NCBI GenBank assembly: GCA_937871145.1
Contig: CALMXN010000189.1
Coordinates: forward strand, 1 to 6,819
DNA length: 6,819 bases
Reading direction: 5' to 3'
DNA from: an uncultured Clostridia bacterium
Lineage (GTDB): Bacteria > Bacillota > Clostridia > Oscillospirales > Ruminococcaceae
The position numbers were made by a program, and so were the translations under genes. Within the stretch, counting starts at the first letter, position 1; every line of letters starts with the position of its first letter. Under the pieces are notes generated by a model, which was not told the DNA's origin, did not search any database, and worked only from the letters and a program-made list of their open reading frames with translations. Of the stretch, positions 1 through 6,456 are shown piece by piece.

Positions 1-72
1 GAGAATATTATAACATTCTATATGAGTAGTGGTAAGGTATCTTCACTATCTCTTGATATGTGGAAATATTAA
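1..72 (+). CDS. C-terminal end of an unidentified protein (partial)
   Basis: The first 23 codons of the window are open in frame 1 and end in TAA. The other two plus-strand frames hit stops within the first 30 bases. The tail reads ENIITFYMSSGKVSS and then SLSLDMWKY. It is too short to assign to a family. A strong intrinsic terminator begins about a dozen bases after the stop, which supports this being the real end of a plus-strand gene whose body lies to the left of the window. Function is unknown. Confidence 0.45.
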   Translation, partial: ENIITFYMSSGKVSSLSLDMWKY

Positions 73-83
73 TTCTGAATAAT

Positions 84-119
84 AAAAGGTCTCACGATAA
101 AGTGAGACCTTTTTTGTTT
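84..119 (+). terminator. Intrinsic terminator of the upstream plus-strand gene
   Basis: A perfect stem pairs AAAAGGTCTCAC (84-95) with GTGAGACCTTTT (102-113) around a six-base GATAAA loop. It is followed by a T-rich run broken by one G (TTTTTTG then TTTT). It lies 11 bases after the stop codon at base 72. This is the classic form of a Rho-independent terminator for transcription coming from the left. Confidence 0.85.
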
Positions 120-135
120 TATATATCAATATTAG

Positions 136-167
136 AAAAAGCAGCCTTATAAATCTGGCTGCTTTTT
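136..167 (-). terminator. Bidirectional terminator closing the spoVB-mazG-hup-rqcP block
   Basis: AAAAAGCAGCC (136-146) pairs with GGCTGCTTTTT (157-167) around a ten-base loop. Read on the minus strand it lies 5 bases after the rqcP stop codon and its GC stem is followed by TTTTT, as expected for the end of that transcript. The symmetric A and T runs make it usable on the plus strand too, as a backup to the hairpin at 84-119. Two hairpins back to back fit a convergent gene junction. Confidence 0.8.
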
Positions 168-172
168 GTATT

Positions 173-415
173 TTATTCAATAACAGTATAGTGTTCAGAA
201 GCACTTTCTTTGGTAGCATATTCGCTGATTGAAAGTATTTTTACCTTCAATGGCTTCTGTCCGAGATTTATTTCAATGATATCGTCAACCTTGACATCAT
301 ATGAAGCCCTTGCGACCTTGCCATTGACGACAATTTTACCAGCATCACAGGCTTCATTTGCAATAGTTCTTCTCTTGATAATCCTTGTTATTTTAAGATA
401 TTTATCCAAGCGCAT
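173..415 (-). CDS. rqcP: RNA-binding S4 domain protein, RqcP/YabO (Hsp15-related)
   Basis: This 80-residue protein is almost entirely one S4 RNA-binding domain (residues 1 to about 60): RLDKYLKITRIIKRR at the start, then GKIVVNGKVARASYDVK and a DIIEINLG strand. Its size and sequence closely resemble B. subtilis YabO (RqcP). RqcP binds the large ribosomal subunit with RqcH and helps add C-terminal alanine tails to nascent chains on stalled 50S particles. Arg2 and Arg16, basic S4 positions known to matter in B. subtilis RqcP, are present. The ATG is preceded by AAGGGG at 8 bases. It lies downstream of hup, as yabO lies in the yab region of Firmicutes, but a hairpin terminator separates the two genes. 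The family call is secure; the quality-control role is inferred from homology and synteny. Confidence 0.9.
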   Translation of the reverse strand: MRLDKYLKITRIIKRRTIANEACDAGKIVVNGKVARASYDVKVDDIIEINLGQKPLKVKILSISEYATKESASEHYTVIE

Positions 416-423
416 ATATTATT

Positions 424-429
424 CCCCTT
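424..429 (-). promoter_or_regulatory. Ribosome binding site of rqcP
   Basis: On the minus strand AAGGGG lies 8 bases before the ATG at 415. It begins just after the U-tract of the hup terminator, so ribosomes can load on rqcP only in transcripts that have read through that hairpin or started in its vicinity. Confidence 0.6.
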
Positions 430-431
430 AA

Positions 432-462
432 ATAAAAAGAAATCGGCGCAAGGCCGATTTCT
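432..462 (-). terminator. Intrinsic terminator or attenuator between hup and rqcP
   Basis: On the minus strand AGAAATCGGC (462-453) pairs perfectly with GCCGATTTCT (447-438) around a five-base loop. The 3' arm runs straight into a TTTTT run followed by ATTT. The hairpin starts 15 bases after the hup stop codon. This is a complete Rho-independent terminator inside what would otherwise be a single operon. It probably lets hup be made in large amounts with only partial read-through into rqcP, and it may also protect the 3' end of the hup message. No promoter is obvious between the hairpin and rqcP. Confidence 0.75.
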
Positions 463-477
463 GTATGATAGCAAATA

Positions 478-753
478 TTACTTTGCAACTGCATCCTTAA
501 GAGCCTTACCAGCTTTGAAAGCAGGAACCTTTTTAGCAGCGATATTGATTTTTTCCTTTGTTTTAGGATTGATACCTTCTTTAGCTTTACGCTCACGAAC
601 TTCAAAAGTACCGAAACCAACAAGCTGAATCTTTTCGCCTATAGCTAATGATTCAGAAATAGCAGAAATTACTGATGCAAGAGCCTTATCAGCATCTTTC
701 TTTGAGCATTCAGCTTTCTCGGCAATAATGTTTACTAAATCTGTCTTTGTCAT
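478..753 (-). CDS. hup: HU-family nucleoid-associated DNA-binding protein
   Basis: HU is a dimeric histone-like protein that bends and compacts DNA and assists replication, repair and recombination. The 91-residue length is typical. Residues 1-42 form the helical dimer body (MTKTDLVNIIAEKAECSKKDA). GFGTF (46-50) is the family turn. The DNA-binding arm spans about 53-75 and contains INPKTKEKI. Pro63 is the residue that intercalates between base pairs in the family. The C-terminal VPAFKAGKALK is also standard. The usual GRNP arm sequence is GINP here, so the arginine before NP is replaced by Ile61. The start is supported by GGAGG (764-768), 10 bases before the ATG. The gene follows mazG by 41 bases and ends in its own hairpin terminator, suggesting separate high expression. 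Confidence 0.95.
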   Translation of the reverse strand: MTKTDLVNIIAEKAECSKKDADKALASVISAISESLAIGEKIQLVGFGTFEVRERKAKEGINPKTKEKINIAAKKVPAFKAGKALKDAVAK

Positions 754-794
754 TTTTTTTCATCCTCCAGTAATATTTTTTAACGGGTAAACCA

Positions 795-1592
795 TTAAAT
801 TTTATCTTTTGCCTTGTGCCAGTAGGCATCAAGAACATCTATGCTAAGGGATTTCATATCTATCCCATCTAGCCTTGTGAGGTTTTCGACCGATTCAAAA
901 CGGTCAATAAATTTATTGCAAGCCTTTGTGAGAGCTTCTTCACTGTTAAGACCAAGCTTTCTTGCAACATTAACACAGGAAAAAAGTACATCACCAAGCT
1001 CATCTAATATCTGATCTTCTTTCCCGACCTGAATGGCATTGTCAAGTTCATCAACCTCACCACGTAAAGCAGAGAAAGCAGTATCTACATTTTCAAAATC
1101 CATTGAAGCTTTGCTGGCTCTCTTGCCGATTTTTTCGGCCTTCATAAGTGCGGGAAGTACATCAGGAACATTTCGTAAAGTCTCAGTATAGCTTTTTGTT
1201 CCCTTGACTTCGTTCTTGATATTTTCCCAGTTTGTGAGAACCTGTTCTGTACTGTCAACCTCAATCTCACCAAAAACATGAGGGTGTCTGATAATCAATT
1301 TATGACATAATTCATCTACAACATCATTAAATGTAAACGAATCAGCTTCAGCTTCCATCTGAGCATGAAAAATGACCTGCAATAAGACGTCACCAAGTTC
1401 TTCTCTGAGTAGCTCTGCATTTTCCGTGTCAATAGCCTCAATAACTTCGTATACTTCTTCAATAAAATTGTTTCGTATTGATGAGTGAGTCTGCTCTTTA
1501 TCCCAAGGGCAACCATTTTCACTTCGAAGAATTTGCATAATATTTACAAGGTCATTAATAGTGTAATATTTATTTAATGAAAAGTCAAGCAT
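795..1592 (-). CDS. mazG: Nucleoside triphosphate pyrophosphohydrolase MazG
   Basis: MazG hydrolyses NTPs and dNTPs to the monophosphate and pyrophosphate, clearing aberrant nucleotides in the cytoplasm. The 265 residues match the two-domain E. coli form in length. In the N-terminal domain NGCPWDKEQTH (26-36) is followed by EEVYE (Glu45, Glu46, Glu49) and EELGD (Glu65, Asp68), the metal-binding EExxE and ExxD elements. HPHVFG lies near residue 105. The C-terminal domain has EVDEL (Glu179, Glu182) and DELGD (Glu198, Asp201), so both domains keep acidic motifs. Unlike B. subtilis YabN there is no N-terminal tetrapyrrole methylase domain. GAGGAG (1606-1611) lies 13 bases before the ATG. A promoter in the gap upstream may drive mazG, hup and rqcP. 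Confidence 0.95.
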   Translation of the reverse strand: MLDFSLNKYYTINDLVNIMQILRSENGCPWDKEQTHSSIRNNFIEEVYEVIEAIDTENAELLREELGDVLLQVIFHAQMEAEADSFTFNDVVDELCHKLIIRHPHVFGEIEVDSTEQVLTNWENIKNEVKGTKSYTETLRNVPDVLPALMKAEKIGKRASKASMDFENVDTAFSALRGEVDELDNAIQVGKEDQILDELGDVLFSCVNVARKLGLNSEEALTKACNKFIDRFESVENLTRLDGIDMKSLSIDVLDAYWHKAKDKI

Positions 1593-1652
1593 TTTTGATT
1601 ATTTTCTCCTCAAAACATAGGATTATAGGTGTATTGTGGATAAAACGCTAAA

Positions 1653-1684
1653 ATTATAATACCCTAATTTCACGATTATTTCAA
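1653..1684 (-). promoter_or_regulatory. Probable sigma-A promoter for mazG (and hup, rqcP)
   Basis: On the minus strand TTGAAA (1684-1679) is followed after exactly 17 bases by TATTAT (1661-1656), which overlaps a perfect TATAAT three bases further on (1658-1653, 20-base spacing). Each hexamer in the 17-base arrangement differs from consensus at one position. It sits in the 107-base gap between the flippase stop and mazG, leaving an untranslated leader of about 55 bases. No terminator is visible after the flippase gene, so read-through from upstream is also possible. Confidence 0.6.
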
Positions 1685-1699
1685 TAGATTATGCAAAAT

Positions 1700-3394
1700 T
1701 TATTTATAAAACACTTCTTTTATGCTTTTACCCTCTGTTATGTCAAGAAGATACAGCGTAAAAAGATAAATTACACCAGCAAATGCTATTGCTACAAGGA
1801 CGGATATTTTTTCTGATATAAATCTTGTCATTACATCATTTAATAGATAAGCACTTGCACCGCAGATAATTCCAGCAAAGCCAGGCTTGAGATATAGCCT
1901 TTTTATATCAAGTCTTACTCCTGTCAGTTTTTTTATGCAACGCTGGCATGCTATACAGATGTACAGGTAGCATACCGTTGTGGAAATTGCTGCTCCGTCA
2001 ACATTAATCTGTGGAATATAAATTAGCGATACATTGCCGATAAGCTTTATTATAACCCCCACAATCATTATCTTGACAGGTAAATCAGCTCTGCCTATTG
2101 CCTGAAGTATTGCAAATGCAGGAATAGAAAGTGACAGGAATATTACCCCGATACCGAGTATAGACATAGACTTGCTTATTGACATTACTTCATCAGGACG
2201 GGATGAGAATAAAAGATTTAAAATAGGATTGGCAAGTACAGCCATTCCTATACCAGCAGGAATAGATATTATGCCGGTGACGCTGATAACAGAGTGAATA
2301 TTCTTTTTCACCCTCTGTCTGTCTTTGACAGCCCATGCCTCTGCGAGGTTTGGAAGAATGCCTTTTCCAAACATATTTGTCATTGATGGAACAAGATTGA
2401 ATACGGTTACTGCCAATCCTGTAAAAGAACCATATATGAAATTCGGGAGCATTGAGAGTGTCATATTATCATCAAGCATATTTCTGTAATAGTGAAGAAA
2501 ATAAGGTGTATTGTTTTTTATAGTTGTATTAAGGCAACGTATTATCGTTCCAAGGTCAATTAAGGAAGTAAGGTTTGTCACAATTGAACCAAGAGCAATA
2601 GGAATAACTATTCTTATGAGTTGTTTTAACAGGTCTCTTTTACGCTCGGTAGTCTTGTCACCCTTTAACATTTCTTTTGTAATGCCGTCACTGAAAAGGC
2701 TGTATCTTATCATCAGGTATAAAAGTGCTACTCCTGATGATAGTGTAACGCCCGCAATAGCAGCAGCAGCTACATAAGGCAAAGCTAAGCTTTGTGCCTG
2801 TTCAAAGCTTTCACATACTGTCCCAAACACCTTGCCTGTCTTTTCGTAGCTGTTATTTGCGTACATCATTGCACCATAAGCAAATCCGAGTCCCGCAACA
2901 AGCTTAACAAACGACTCAATAATCTGTGAAATTGCAGTCGGGAACATATTACGCATTCCCTCATAGTATCCCCTGTAAACTGAAAGTACAGCCCCGAAGA
3001 ATATACAAGGAGCGATAGCAATAAGTGCTGGGTATGATTTTTCATTTTCAACAACATATTTTGTGAACGGTGATGCAAGAGCAAATATTGCAACAGCCGA
3101 GAGTATTCCTATTCCAGAAAAGCCGAGGATGGCAGCACGTCGTATTTTTCTTACATTGGCATAACGCTCAAAAGCCATATTCTCGGCAACCATACGTGAT
3201 ACAGCAGCAGGAAGGCCTGTAACTGATACTGAATAAACAGGCATAAAAATCGCATATGCACAGCTAAAATACCCCATACCCGTTCCACCAAGTATATTTG
3301 CAAGTGGTATTTTAAAAAACAGTCCGATTATTTTTGTTATTATAACTGATACAACCAGTATGAATGACCCTACCAGAAAGCTTTGTTTTTTCAA
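1700..3394 (-). CDS. SpoVB/YabM-type oligosaccharide flippase (MOP/MATE superfamily)
   Basis: This 564-residue integral membrane protein has about 14 hydrophobic segments along its length, as in the polysaccharide-transporter branch of the MOP exporter superfamily (SpoVB, YabM, MurJ relatives). Characteristic stretches are LGGTGMGYFSCAYAIF (35-50) and YRGYYEGMRNMFPTAISQ with a following IIE (140-160), the latter typical of SpoVB-like proteins. Members are thought to flip lipid-linked envelope precursors across the cytoplasmic membrane; B. subtilis SpoVB is needed for spore cortex. Polar loops near residues 183-205 and 290-315 are longer than the membrane spans need. The start codon is TTG (3394-3392), chosen because GGAGG (3404-3408) lies 9 bases upstream and MKKQSFLVGS leads straight into the first helix. 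Synteny with mazG, hup and rqcP favours the YabM/SpoVB line. The exact substrate is not deducible. Confidence 0.88.
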   Translation of the reverse strand: MKKQSFLVGSFILVVSVIITKIIGLFFKIPLANILGGTGMGYFSCAYAIFMPVYSVSVTGLPAAVSRMVAENMAFERYANVRKIRRAAILGFSGIGILSAVAIFALASPFTKYVVENEKSYPALIAIAPCIFFGAVLSVYRGYYEGMRNMFPTAISQIIESFVKLVAGLGFAYGAMMYANNSYEKTGKVFGTVCESFEQAQSLALPYVAAAAIAGVTLSSGVALLYLMIRYSLFSDGITKEMLKGDKTTERKRDLLKQLIRIVIPIALGSIVTNLTSLIDLGTIIRCLNTTIKNNTPYFLHYYRNMLDDNMTLSMLPNFIYGSFTGLAVTVFNLVPSMTNMFGKGILPNLAEAWAVKDRQRVKKNIHSVISVTGIISIPAGIGMAVLANPILNLLFSSRPDEVMSISKSMSILGIGVIFLSLSIPAFAILQAIGRADLPVKIMIVGVIIKLIGNVSLIYIPQINVDGAAISTTVCYLYICIACQRCIKKLTGVRLDIKRLYLKPGFAGIICGASAYLLNDVMTRFISEKISVLVAIAFAGVIYLFTLYLLDITEGKSIKEVFYK

Positions 3395-3403
3395 AAGATT
3401 AAA

Positions 3404-3408
3404 CCTCC
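3404..3408 (-). promoter_or_regulatory. Ribosome binding site that fixes the TTG start of the flippase gene
   Basis: GGAGG on the minus strand, within CTGGAGGTTT, stands 9 bases before TTG AAA AAA CAA. The good spacing and the sequence of the first helix make the TTG the most likely start. Confidence 0.75.
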
Positions 3409-3494
3409 AGCTTGTTTGTTTGGATATACAGTTAATTTTATGTCAAGCTTTTTAAAGTTAGTACATACTTTTTTATATGCAAATCTAATTAATT

Positions 3495-3512
3495 AATGAA
3501 ATCACTTTCATT
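3495..3512. promoter_or_regulatory. 7-4-7 inverted repeat, candidate operator
   Basis: AATGAAA (3495-3501) and TTTCATT (3506-3512) are perfect inverted arms around TCAC. The right arm covers the probable -35 region of the aminotransferase promoter, where a bound repressor would block RNA polymerase. Bases 3496-3510 match the CcpA cre consensus WTGNAANCGNWNNCA except that the central CG is CA. The palindrome is directly visible; the operator role and the identity of any regulator are inference. Confidence 0.35.
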
Positions 3513-3534
3513 TTTCGTGCTAATATAGTATAAT
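3506..3534 (+). promoter_or_regulatory. Probable promoter of the aminotransferase operon
   Basis: A perfect TATAAT (3529-3534) is preceded by a 17-base spacer and TTTCAT (3506-3511), a weak -35 matching consensus at three positions. It lies about 42 bases before the ATG in an A+T-rich divergent intergenic region. The poor -35 together with the overlapping inverted repeat suggests regulated rather than constitutive use. In the rest of the 181-base gap I see no good minus-strand promoter for the flippase gene; a TTGACA at 3446-3441 lacks a properly spaced -10. Confidence 0.5.
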
Positions 3535-3575
3535 TAAATGTATATAATTATTTAGAATAAAAGAGGTAAAAACTT

Positions 3576-4772
3576 ATGAATTACATTTTTTCAGACAAAG
3601 TATCAGGATTAAAAGCTTCTGCTATAAGAGAAATATTAAAGTTTACAGCAGATCCAGAGGTTATATCATTTGCTGCTGGTAACCCAGCGCCTGAAGCTTT
3701 CCCTATAGAAGCAATAAATGAAATTTCAGCGAAGCTTTTGAAAGAGGATCCTATCCTTGCTCTTCAATATAATATTACTGAAGGATACAAGCCACTTCGT
3801 GATGTACTAAAAAATAATATGGCAAAGATCGGGAACTTCAACAGTGATATTGATGACCTTATAATTACTTCAGGTGCACAGCAGGCTAATGAGCTTTCCT
3901 GTAAGGTTCTTCTTAACGAAGGCGATACATTAATCTGCGAAGCTCCAAGCTTCATAGGTTCACTTAATTCATTCAAGTCATATCATGTAAATCTTGTCGG
4001 TGTTGAGCTTGAAGAAGATGGCATTAATATTGAAAAGCTTGAAGAAGCAATAAAATCAAATAAAAATGTCAAGCTTTTATACCTTATCCCTAATTTCCAG
4101 AACCCAACCGGTCAGACAATGAGCTATGAAAAGAGAGTAAAGGTTATTGAACTTGCAAGAAAATATGACTTTGTTATATTAGAGGATAACCCATACGGCG
4201 ACCTGCGAATTTCCGGTGAGGATATTCCATCAATCAAGTCAATGGATACAGACGGTCATGTTGTTTATACAGGAAGCTTCTCAAAGGTTTTAGCTCCTGG
4301 TCTTCGTGTCGGATATGTTTCAGCACCAAAAGACATTATTCAGAAGATTGTCGTATGTAAGCAGGTTTCTGACGTTCACTCAAATATTTGGGCGCAGGCT
4401 GTATGCTATGAATTCATGACAAAATATGATTATGATGCTCACATAATTGGCCTTAAAGCAATCTATAGGAAAAAATGCAATCTTATGCTTGAGATGATTG
4501 AAAAGAACTTCTCAAGCAAGATAAAATTCACAAGACCACAGGGTGGACTATTCATCTGGTGTACTCTCCCTGAAGGAAATGATATGATGGGCTTCTGCTC
4601 AAAGGCTGTACAGGAATACAAAATTGCGGTTGTACCAGGCAATGCTTTTATGGTCAGCGAAAATGACACCACATACTCATTCAGAATTAATTTTTCCACC
4701 CCTACTGATGAACAGATAATCAAGGGCTGTGAAATTCTTGGCAAGCTTTCAAAAGAAATGTTTGGAGAATGA
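3576..4772 (+). CDS. PLP-dependent aminotransferase, class I/II (LysN/KAT II-like subgroup)
   Basis: This is a cytoplasmic fold-type I transaminase that moves an amino group between an amino acid and a 2-oxo acid. It has 398 residues, the normal length, and no N-terminal DNA-binding domain, so it is not a full MocR/GntR regulator. Visible motifs are FAAGNPAPEAFP near 33-44, SGAQQANEL near 98, NPTG (176-179) with Asn176 contacting the cofactor, EDNPYG (203-208) with Asp204 and Tyr207, SFSKVLAPGLRVGY with Schiff-base Lys237, and FRINF with Arg370 as the expected carboxylate clamp. This pattern is that of the subgroup with 2-aminoadipate, kynurenine, aromatic and branched-chain transaminases; the substrate cannot be read from sequence. 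GAGG (3563-3566) lies 9 bases before the ATG. It leads a same-strand gene run and is divergent from the flippase gene. Frequent AAG, CTT and TCA codons give it a more biased look than the membrane genes downstream. Confidence 0.93.
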   Translation: MNYIFSDKVSGLKASAIREILKFTADPEVISFAAGNPAPEAFPIEAINEISAKLLKEDPILALQYNITEGYKPLRDVLKNNMAKIGNFNSDIDDLIITSGAQQANELSCKVLLNEGDTLICEAPSFIGSLNSFKSYHVNLVGVELEEDGINIEKLEEAIKSNKNVKLLYLIPNFQNPTGQTMSYEKRVKVIELARKYDFVILEDNPYGDLRISGEDIPSIKSMDTDGHVVYTGSFSKVLAPGLRVGYVSAPKDIIQKIVVCKQVSDVHSNIWAQAVCYEFMTKYDYDAHIIGLKAIYRKKCNLMLEMIEKNFSSKIKFTRPQGGLFIWCTLPEGNDMMGFCSKAVQEYKIAVVPGNAFMVSENDTTYSFRINFSTPTDEQIIKGCEILGKLSKEMFGE

Positions 4773-4778
4773 TGAATT

Positions 4779-5165
4779 ATGAATTTGCAGATTGAATCAA
4801 GAGAAAAACTCATACAGATATATTTTGATTTATGGCTTGGAAAAGAAAACGCTGATCTGCACAGCATTTTTGCTGAAGACGTTGAATATATTGAGTGCTA
4901 TGGTCCTGTCTATATGGGCATTGACCAGGTAGAGAGATGGTTCGCCAACTGGCATAAAAAAGGGAAAGTATTTAGTTGGGATATCAAGAATATTGTTCAT
5001 CAGAATAATTTCAGTGTTGTTGAATGGAATTTCAATTATCAGTATGATGATATCAGAGATAATTTTGACGGCGTAACAATTCTGGAATTTGACGAGAACG
5101 AAAAGGTAAAATCAGCTAAAGAATTTCAGTCCAAATCACAACATTATTATCCCTATAGGGATTGA
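4779..5165 (+). CDS. NTF2/SnoaL-like small protein
   Basis: The 128 residues fit the cone-shaped NTF2-like fold (SnoaL, DUF4440 and limonene-epoxide-hydrolase relatives). An N-terminal helix (REKLIQIYFDLWLGKE) is followed by IFAEDVEYIECYGP and the MGIDQVERWFANW helix near 46-58, then alternating strands ending in GVTILEFDENEKV (98-110) and KSAKEFQS. The family holds enzymes such as cyclases, isomerases and hydrolases as well as non-catalytic ligand-binding proteins, so no reaction can be assigned. The ATG lies 6 bases after the aminotransferase stop, and its Shine-Dalgarno GGAGA (4764-4768) is inside the last codons of that gene, which points to co-transcription and probably coupled translation. 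Confidence 0.75.
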   Translation: MNLQIESREKLIQIYFDLWLGKENADLHSIFAEDVEYIECYGPVYMGIDQVERWFANWHKKGKVFSWDIKNIVHQNNFSVVEWNFNYQYDDIRDNFDGVTILEFDENEKVKSAKEFQSKSQHYYPYRD

Positions 5166-5177
5166 TAGGAGATAAAT

Positions 5178-5387
5178 ATGGCAAATAATATGAAGAAGTT
5201 ATCATCCATTGGAAAAATCAGTCTGATTGCAAAATTAATTCTGGCATTGAGTTCATTAACTTTTATGGTGTTAAGTATTTCAGATGTAGTTAATTTTGAA
5301 TTTGCAAGTTATTTTATTTATATCCCAATACTTATTGTTACTGTATCAAATGTTATTGAGTCCTATAAAAATAAAAAACAGAATTAA
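5178..5387 (+). CDS. Uncharacterised 69-residue membrane protein
   Basis: I do not recognise a family. After a basic, polar start (MANNMKKLSSIGK) there are two hydrophobic segments at about 13-35 and 44-62, separated by SDVVNFEF, and a lysine-rich tail ESYKNKKQN. By the positive-inside rule both ends should face the cytoplasm, giving a helical hairpin. It is supported as a gene by AGGAG (5167-5171) 6 bases before the ATG, 12 bases after the preceding stop, and by the coherent two-helix pattern. It has no cysteines and no catalytic motif. It could be a partner or accessory subunit of the larger membrane protein that follows, but only proximity suggests this. Confidence 0.7.
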   Translation: MANNMKKLSSIGKISLIAKLILALSSLTFMVLSISDVVNFEFASYFIYIPILIVTVSNVIESYKNKKQN

Positions 5388-5464
5388 TTCTTTTATATTA
5401 TCTTTCATTCTTTTGGCTATTCAAAATCATCGTAGGTATATGACAGCAAAGGGGATAGTATTGT

Positions 5465-6436
5465 ATGCATCACTCTTTAATAGATATTATTAAAGGACTT
5501 TTATATGTTTGCGTTATTTTGTTTATTATTATAATAGCTAGCATAAAGTTCAGAAAAAAGCATATGTCTGAATATAAAAATGCTATTGCCCAGGTGAAAA
5601 CTGAAAAGGCTACTTTAATTAGTAAAGCTAAAGAAGTTTTGACTCAGACAGAAGACACCAATGGTGGATTTAAATATGAAGGTTCAATCATGGAAAGCGT
5701 TGTTACAACTGTATTGCCACAGTCGAAAGAGATAAGTCATTACTTAAAAAATCCCGATGCGGTTTTTGATAACTTATTGCCAGCTGAAATTAATAATCAT
5801 TTAAACAATGATATTTGTTATCTGACTTTTAAATCTGAATTAGGATATTATCATAAGCTTAAGGCAAGTATGGCTGAGTATGAGAAGTATTCAGAGGGTG
5901 ATACTGGCTTTATTACCTATAAGGGCGACCGATTGGTTTGCTTCAGTGACAATGCAAATGCTATAGACCAAAGAAAACTTACTCAGATTGAAATTGCAGA
6001 CAGCAATGTTAAACAGTTTTATGATGAAATGCCAGAAGATAACAAAACCGGCTATATAATTAAAGCTGCTTTCTGCTTTCTTTTATTTGCAGTGCTGATT
6101 GTATCGGTTTTTATTATGATACTTGACTCTGATATGGCATTGTTTGCGGCCGGTTTGTTTGTGCTTTGTCTTGGAACTCTGTTTATATTCGCAAGGTCAC
6201 CAGGTGAACTCAGTGAATATGATAATGTGCCACAAGGTGTAAAAACCCTTCCAATTGTATTAGGTGCATGGGTAATTGGTCTGTATCTGACAATACAAGG
6301 ATACATTGATTGCTGGGGTTCTGAATCCAATCAGAAGTGGTTCAATGATAATCTTGTAGAAATTATAATTGGTATACCGATTATAGTAATTATACCGATA
6401 TTAATATGTAAGTTACTAAAAAATAAAAGAAAATAA
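5465..6436 (+). CDS. Uncharacterised five-helix membrane protein with a cytoplasmic domain
   Basis: I do not recognise a family in these 323 residues. A membrane helix at about 8-28 is followed by basic RKKH (30-33), a helical, charged stretch (34-62), and a mixed alpha/beta domain to about 196 containing GDTGFITYKGDRLVCF (145-160). Four further helices lie at about 198-220, 222-243, 262-280 and 298-317, and the protein ends KLLKNKRK. Charge placement puts the large domain, the 244-261 loop and the C-terminus in the cytoplasm. GGGG (5451-5454) lies 10 bases before the ATG. The gene follows the 69-residue membrane protein after 77 bases with no terminator. No catalytic, nucleotide-binding or transporter signature is visible; a sensory, scaffolding or envelope role is possible but unsupported. 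Confidence 0.8.
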   Translation: MHHSLIDIIKGLLYVCVILFIIIIASIKFRKKHMSEYKNAIAQVKTEKATLISKAKEVLTQTEDTNGGFKYEGSIMESVVTTVLPQSKEISHYLKNPDAVFDNLLPAEINNHLNNDICYLTFKSELGYYHKLKASMAEYEKYSEGDTGFITYKGDRLVCFSDNANAIDQRKLTQIEIADSNVKQFYDEMPEDNKTGYIIKAAFCFLLFAVLIVSVFIMILDSDMALFAAGLFVLCLGTLFIFARSPGELSEYDNVPQGVKTLPIVLGAWVIGLYLTIQGYIDCWGSESNQKWFNDNLVEIIIGIPIIVIIPILICKLLKNKRK

Positions 6437-6456
6437 TTGAATAACAGGAGTGCTAT

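Noticed and set aside
210..431. Open frame on the plus strand opposite rqcP
   Set aside because: It is antisense to a well-supported S4-domain gene, has no good ribosome binding site and crosses the hup-rqcP terminator region; it is a by-product of the coding strand.
402..623. Minus-strand open frame overlapping the hup 3' half and the terminator
   Set aside because: It is an out-of-frame reading of hup with a basic, low-complexity product and no ribosome binding site.
1316..1522. Minus-strand open frame inside mazG
   Set aside because: It overlaps mazG in another frame; the MazG motifs in the main frame are unambiguous.
2511..3093. Open frames on both strands inside the flippase gene
   Set aside because: They lie wholly within a long gene with family signatures, and their products lack family features or start signals.
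3441..3446. TTGACA on the minus strand as -35 box for the flippase gene
   Set aside because: The nearest -10-like sequence (TATATC) is only 12 bases away, and at 17 bases the hexamer is CCAAAC. A non-sigma-A promoter cannot be excluded but no clear sporulation-sigma consensus is seen.
4463..4867. 134-codon minus-strand open frame across the aminotransferase/NTF2-like junction
   Set aside because: It runs antisense to two well-supported genes and the translation resembles no protein; low stop density comes from codon use on the opposite strand.
5296..5493. Plus-strand open frame bridging the two membrane genes
   Set aside because: It overlaps the end of one gene and the beginning of the next in another frame, and no Shine-Dalgarno sequence precedes its ATG.
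6371..6404. Imperfect direct repeat of TATACCGAT about 19 bases apart
   Set aside because: It lies in the last membrane helix, where Ile/Pro-rich coding (IPIIVIIPILI) readily creates such similarity.
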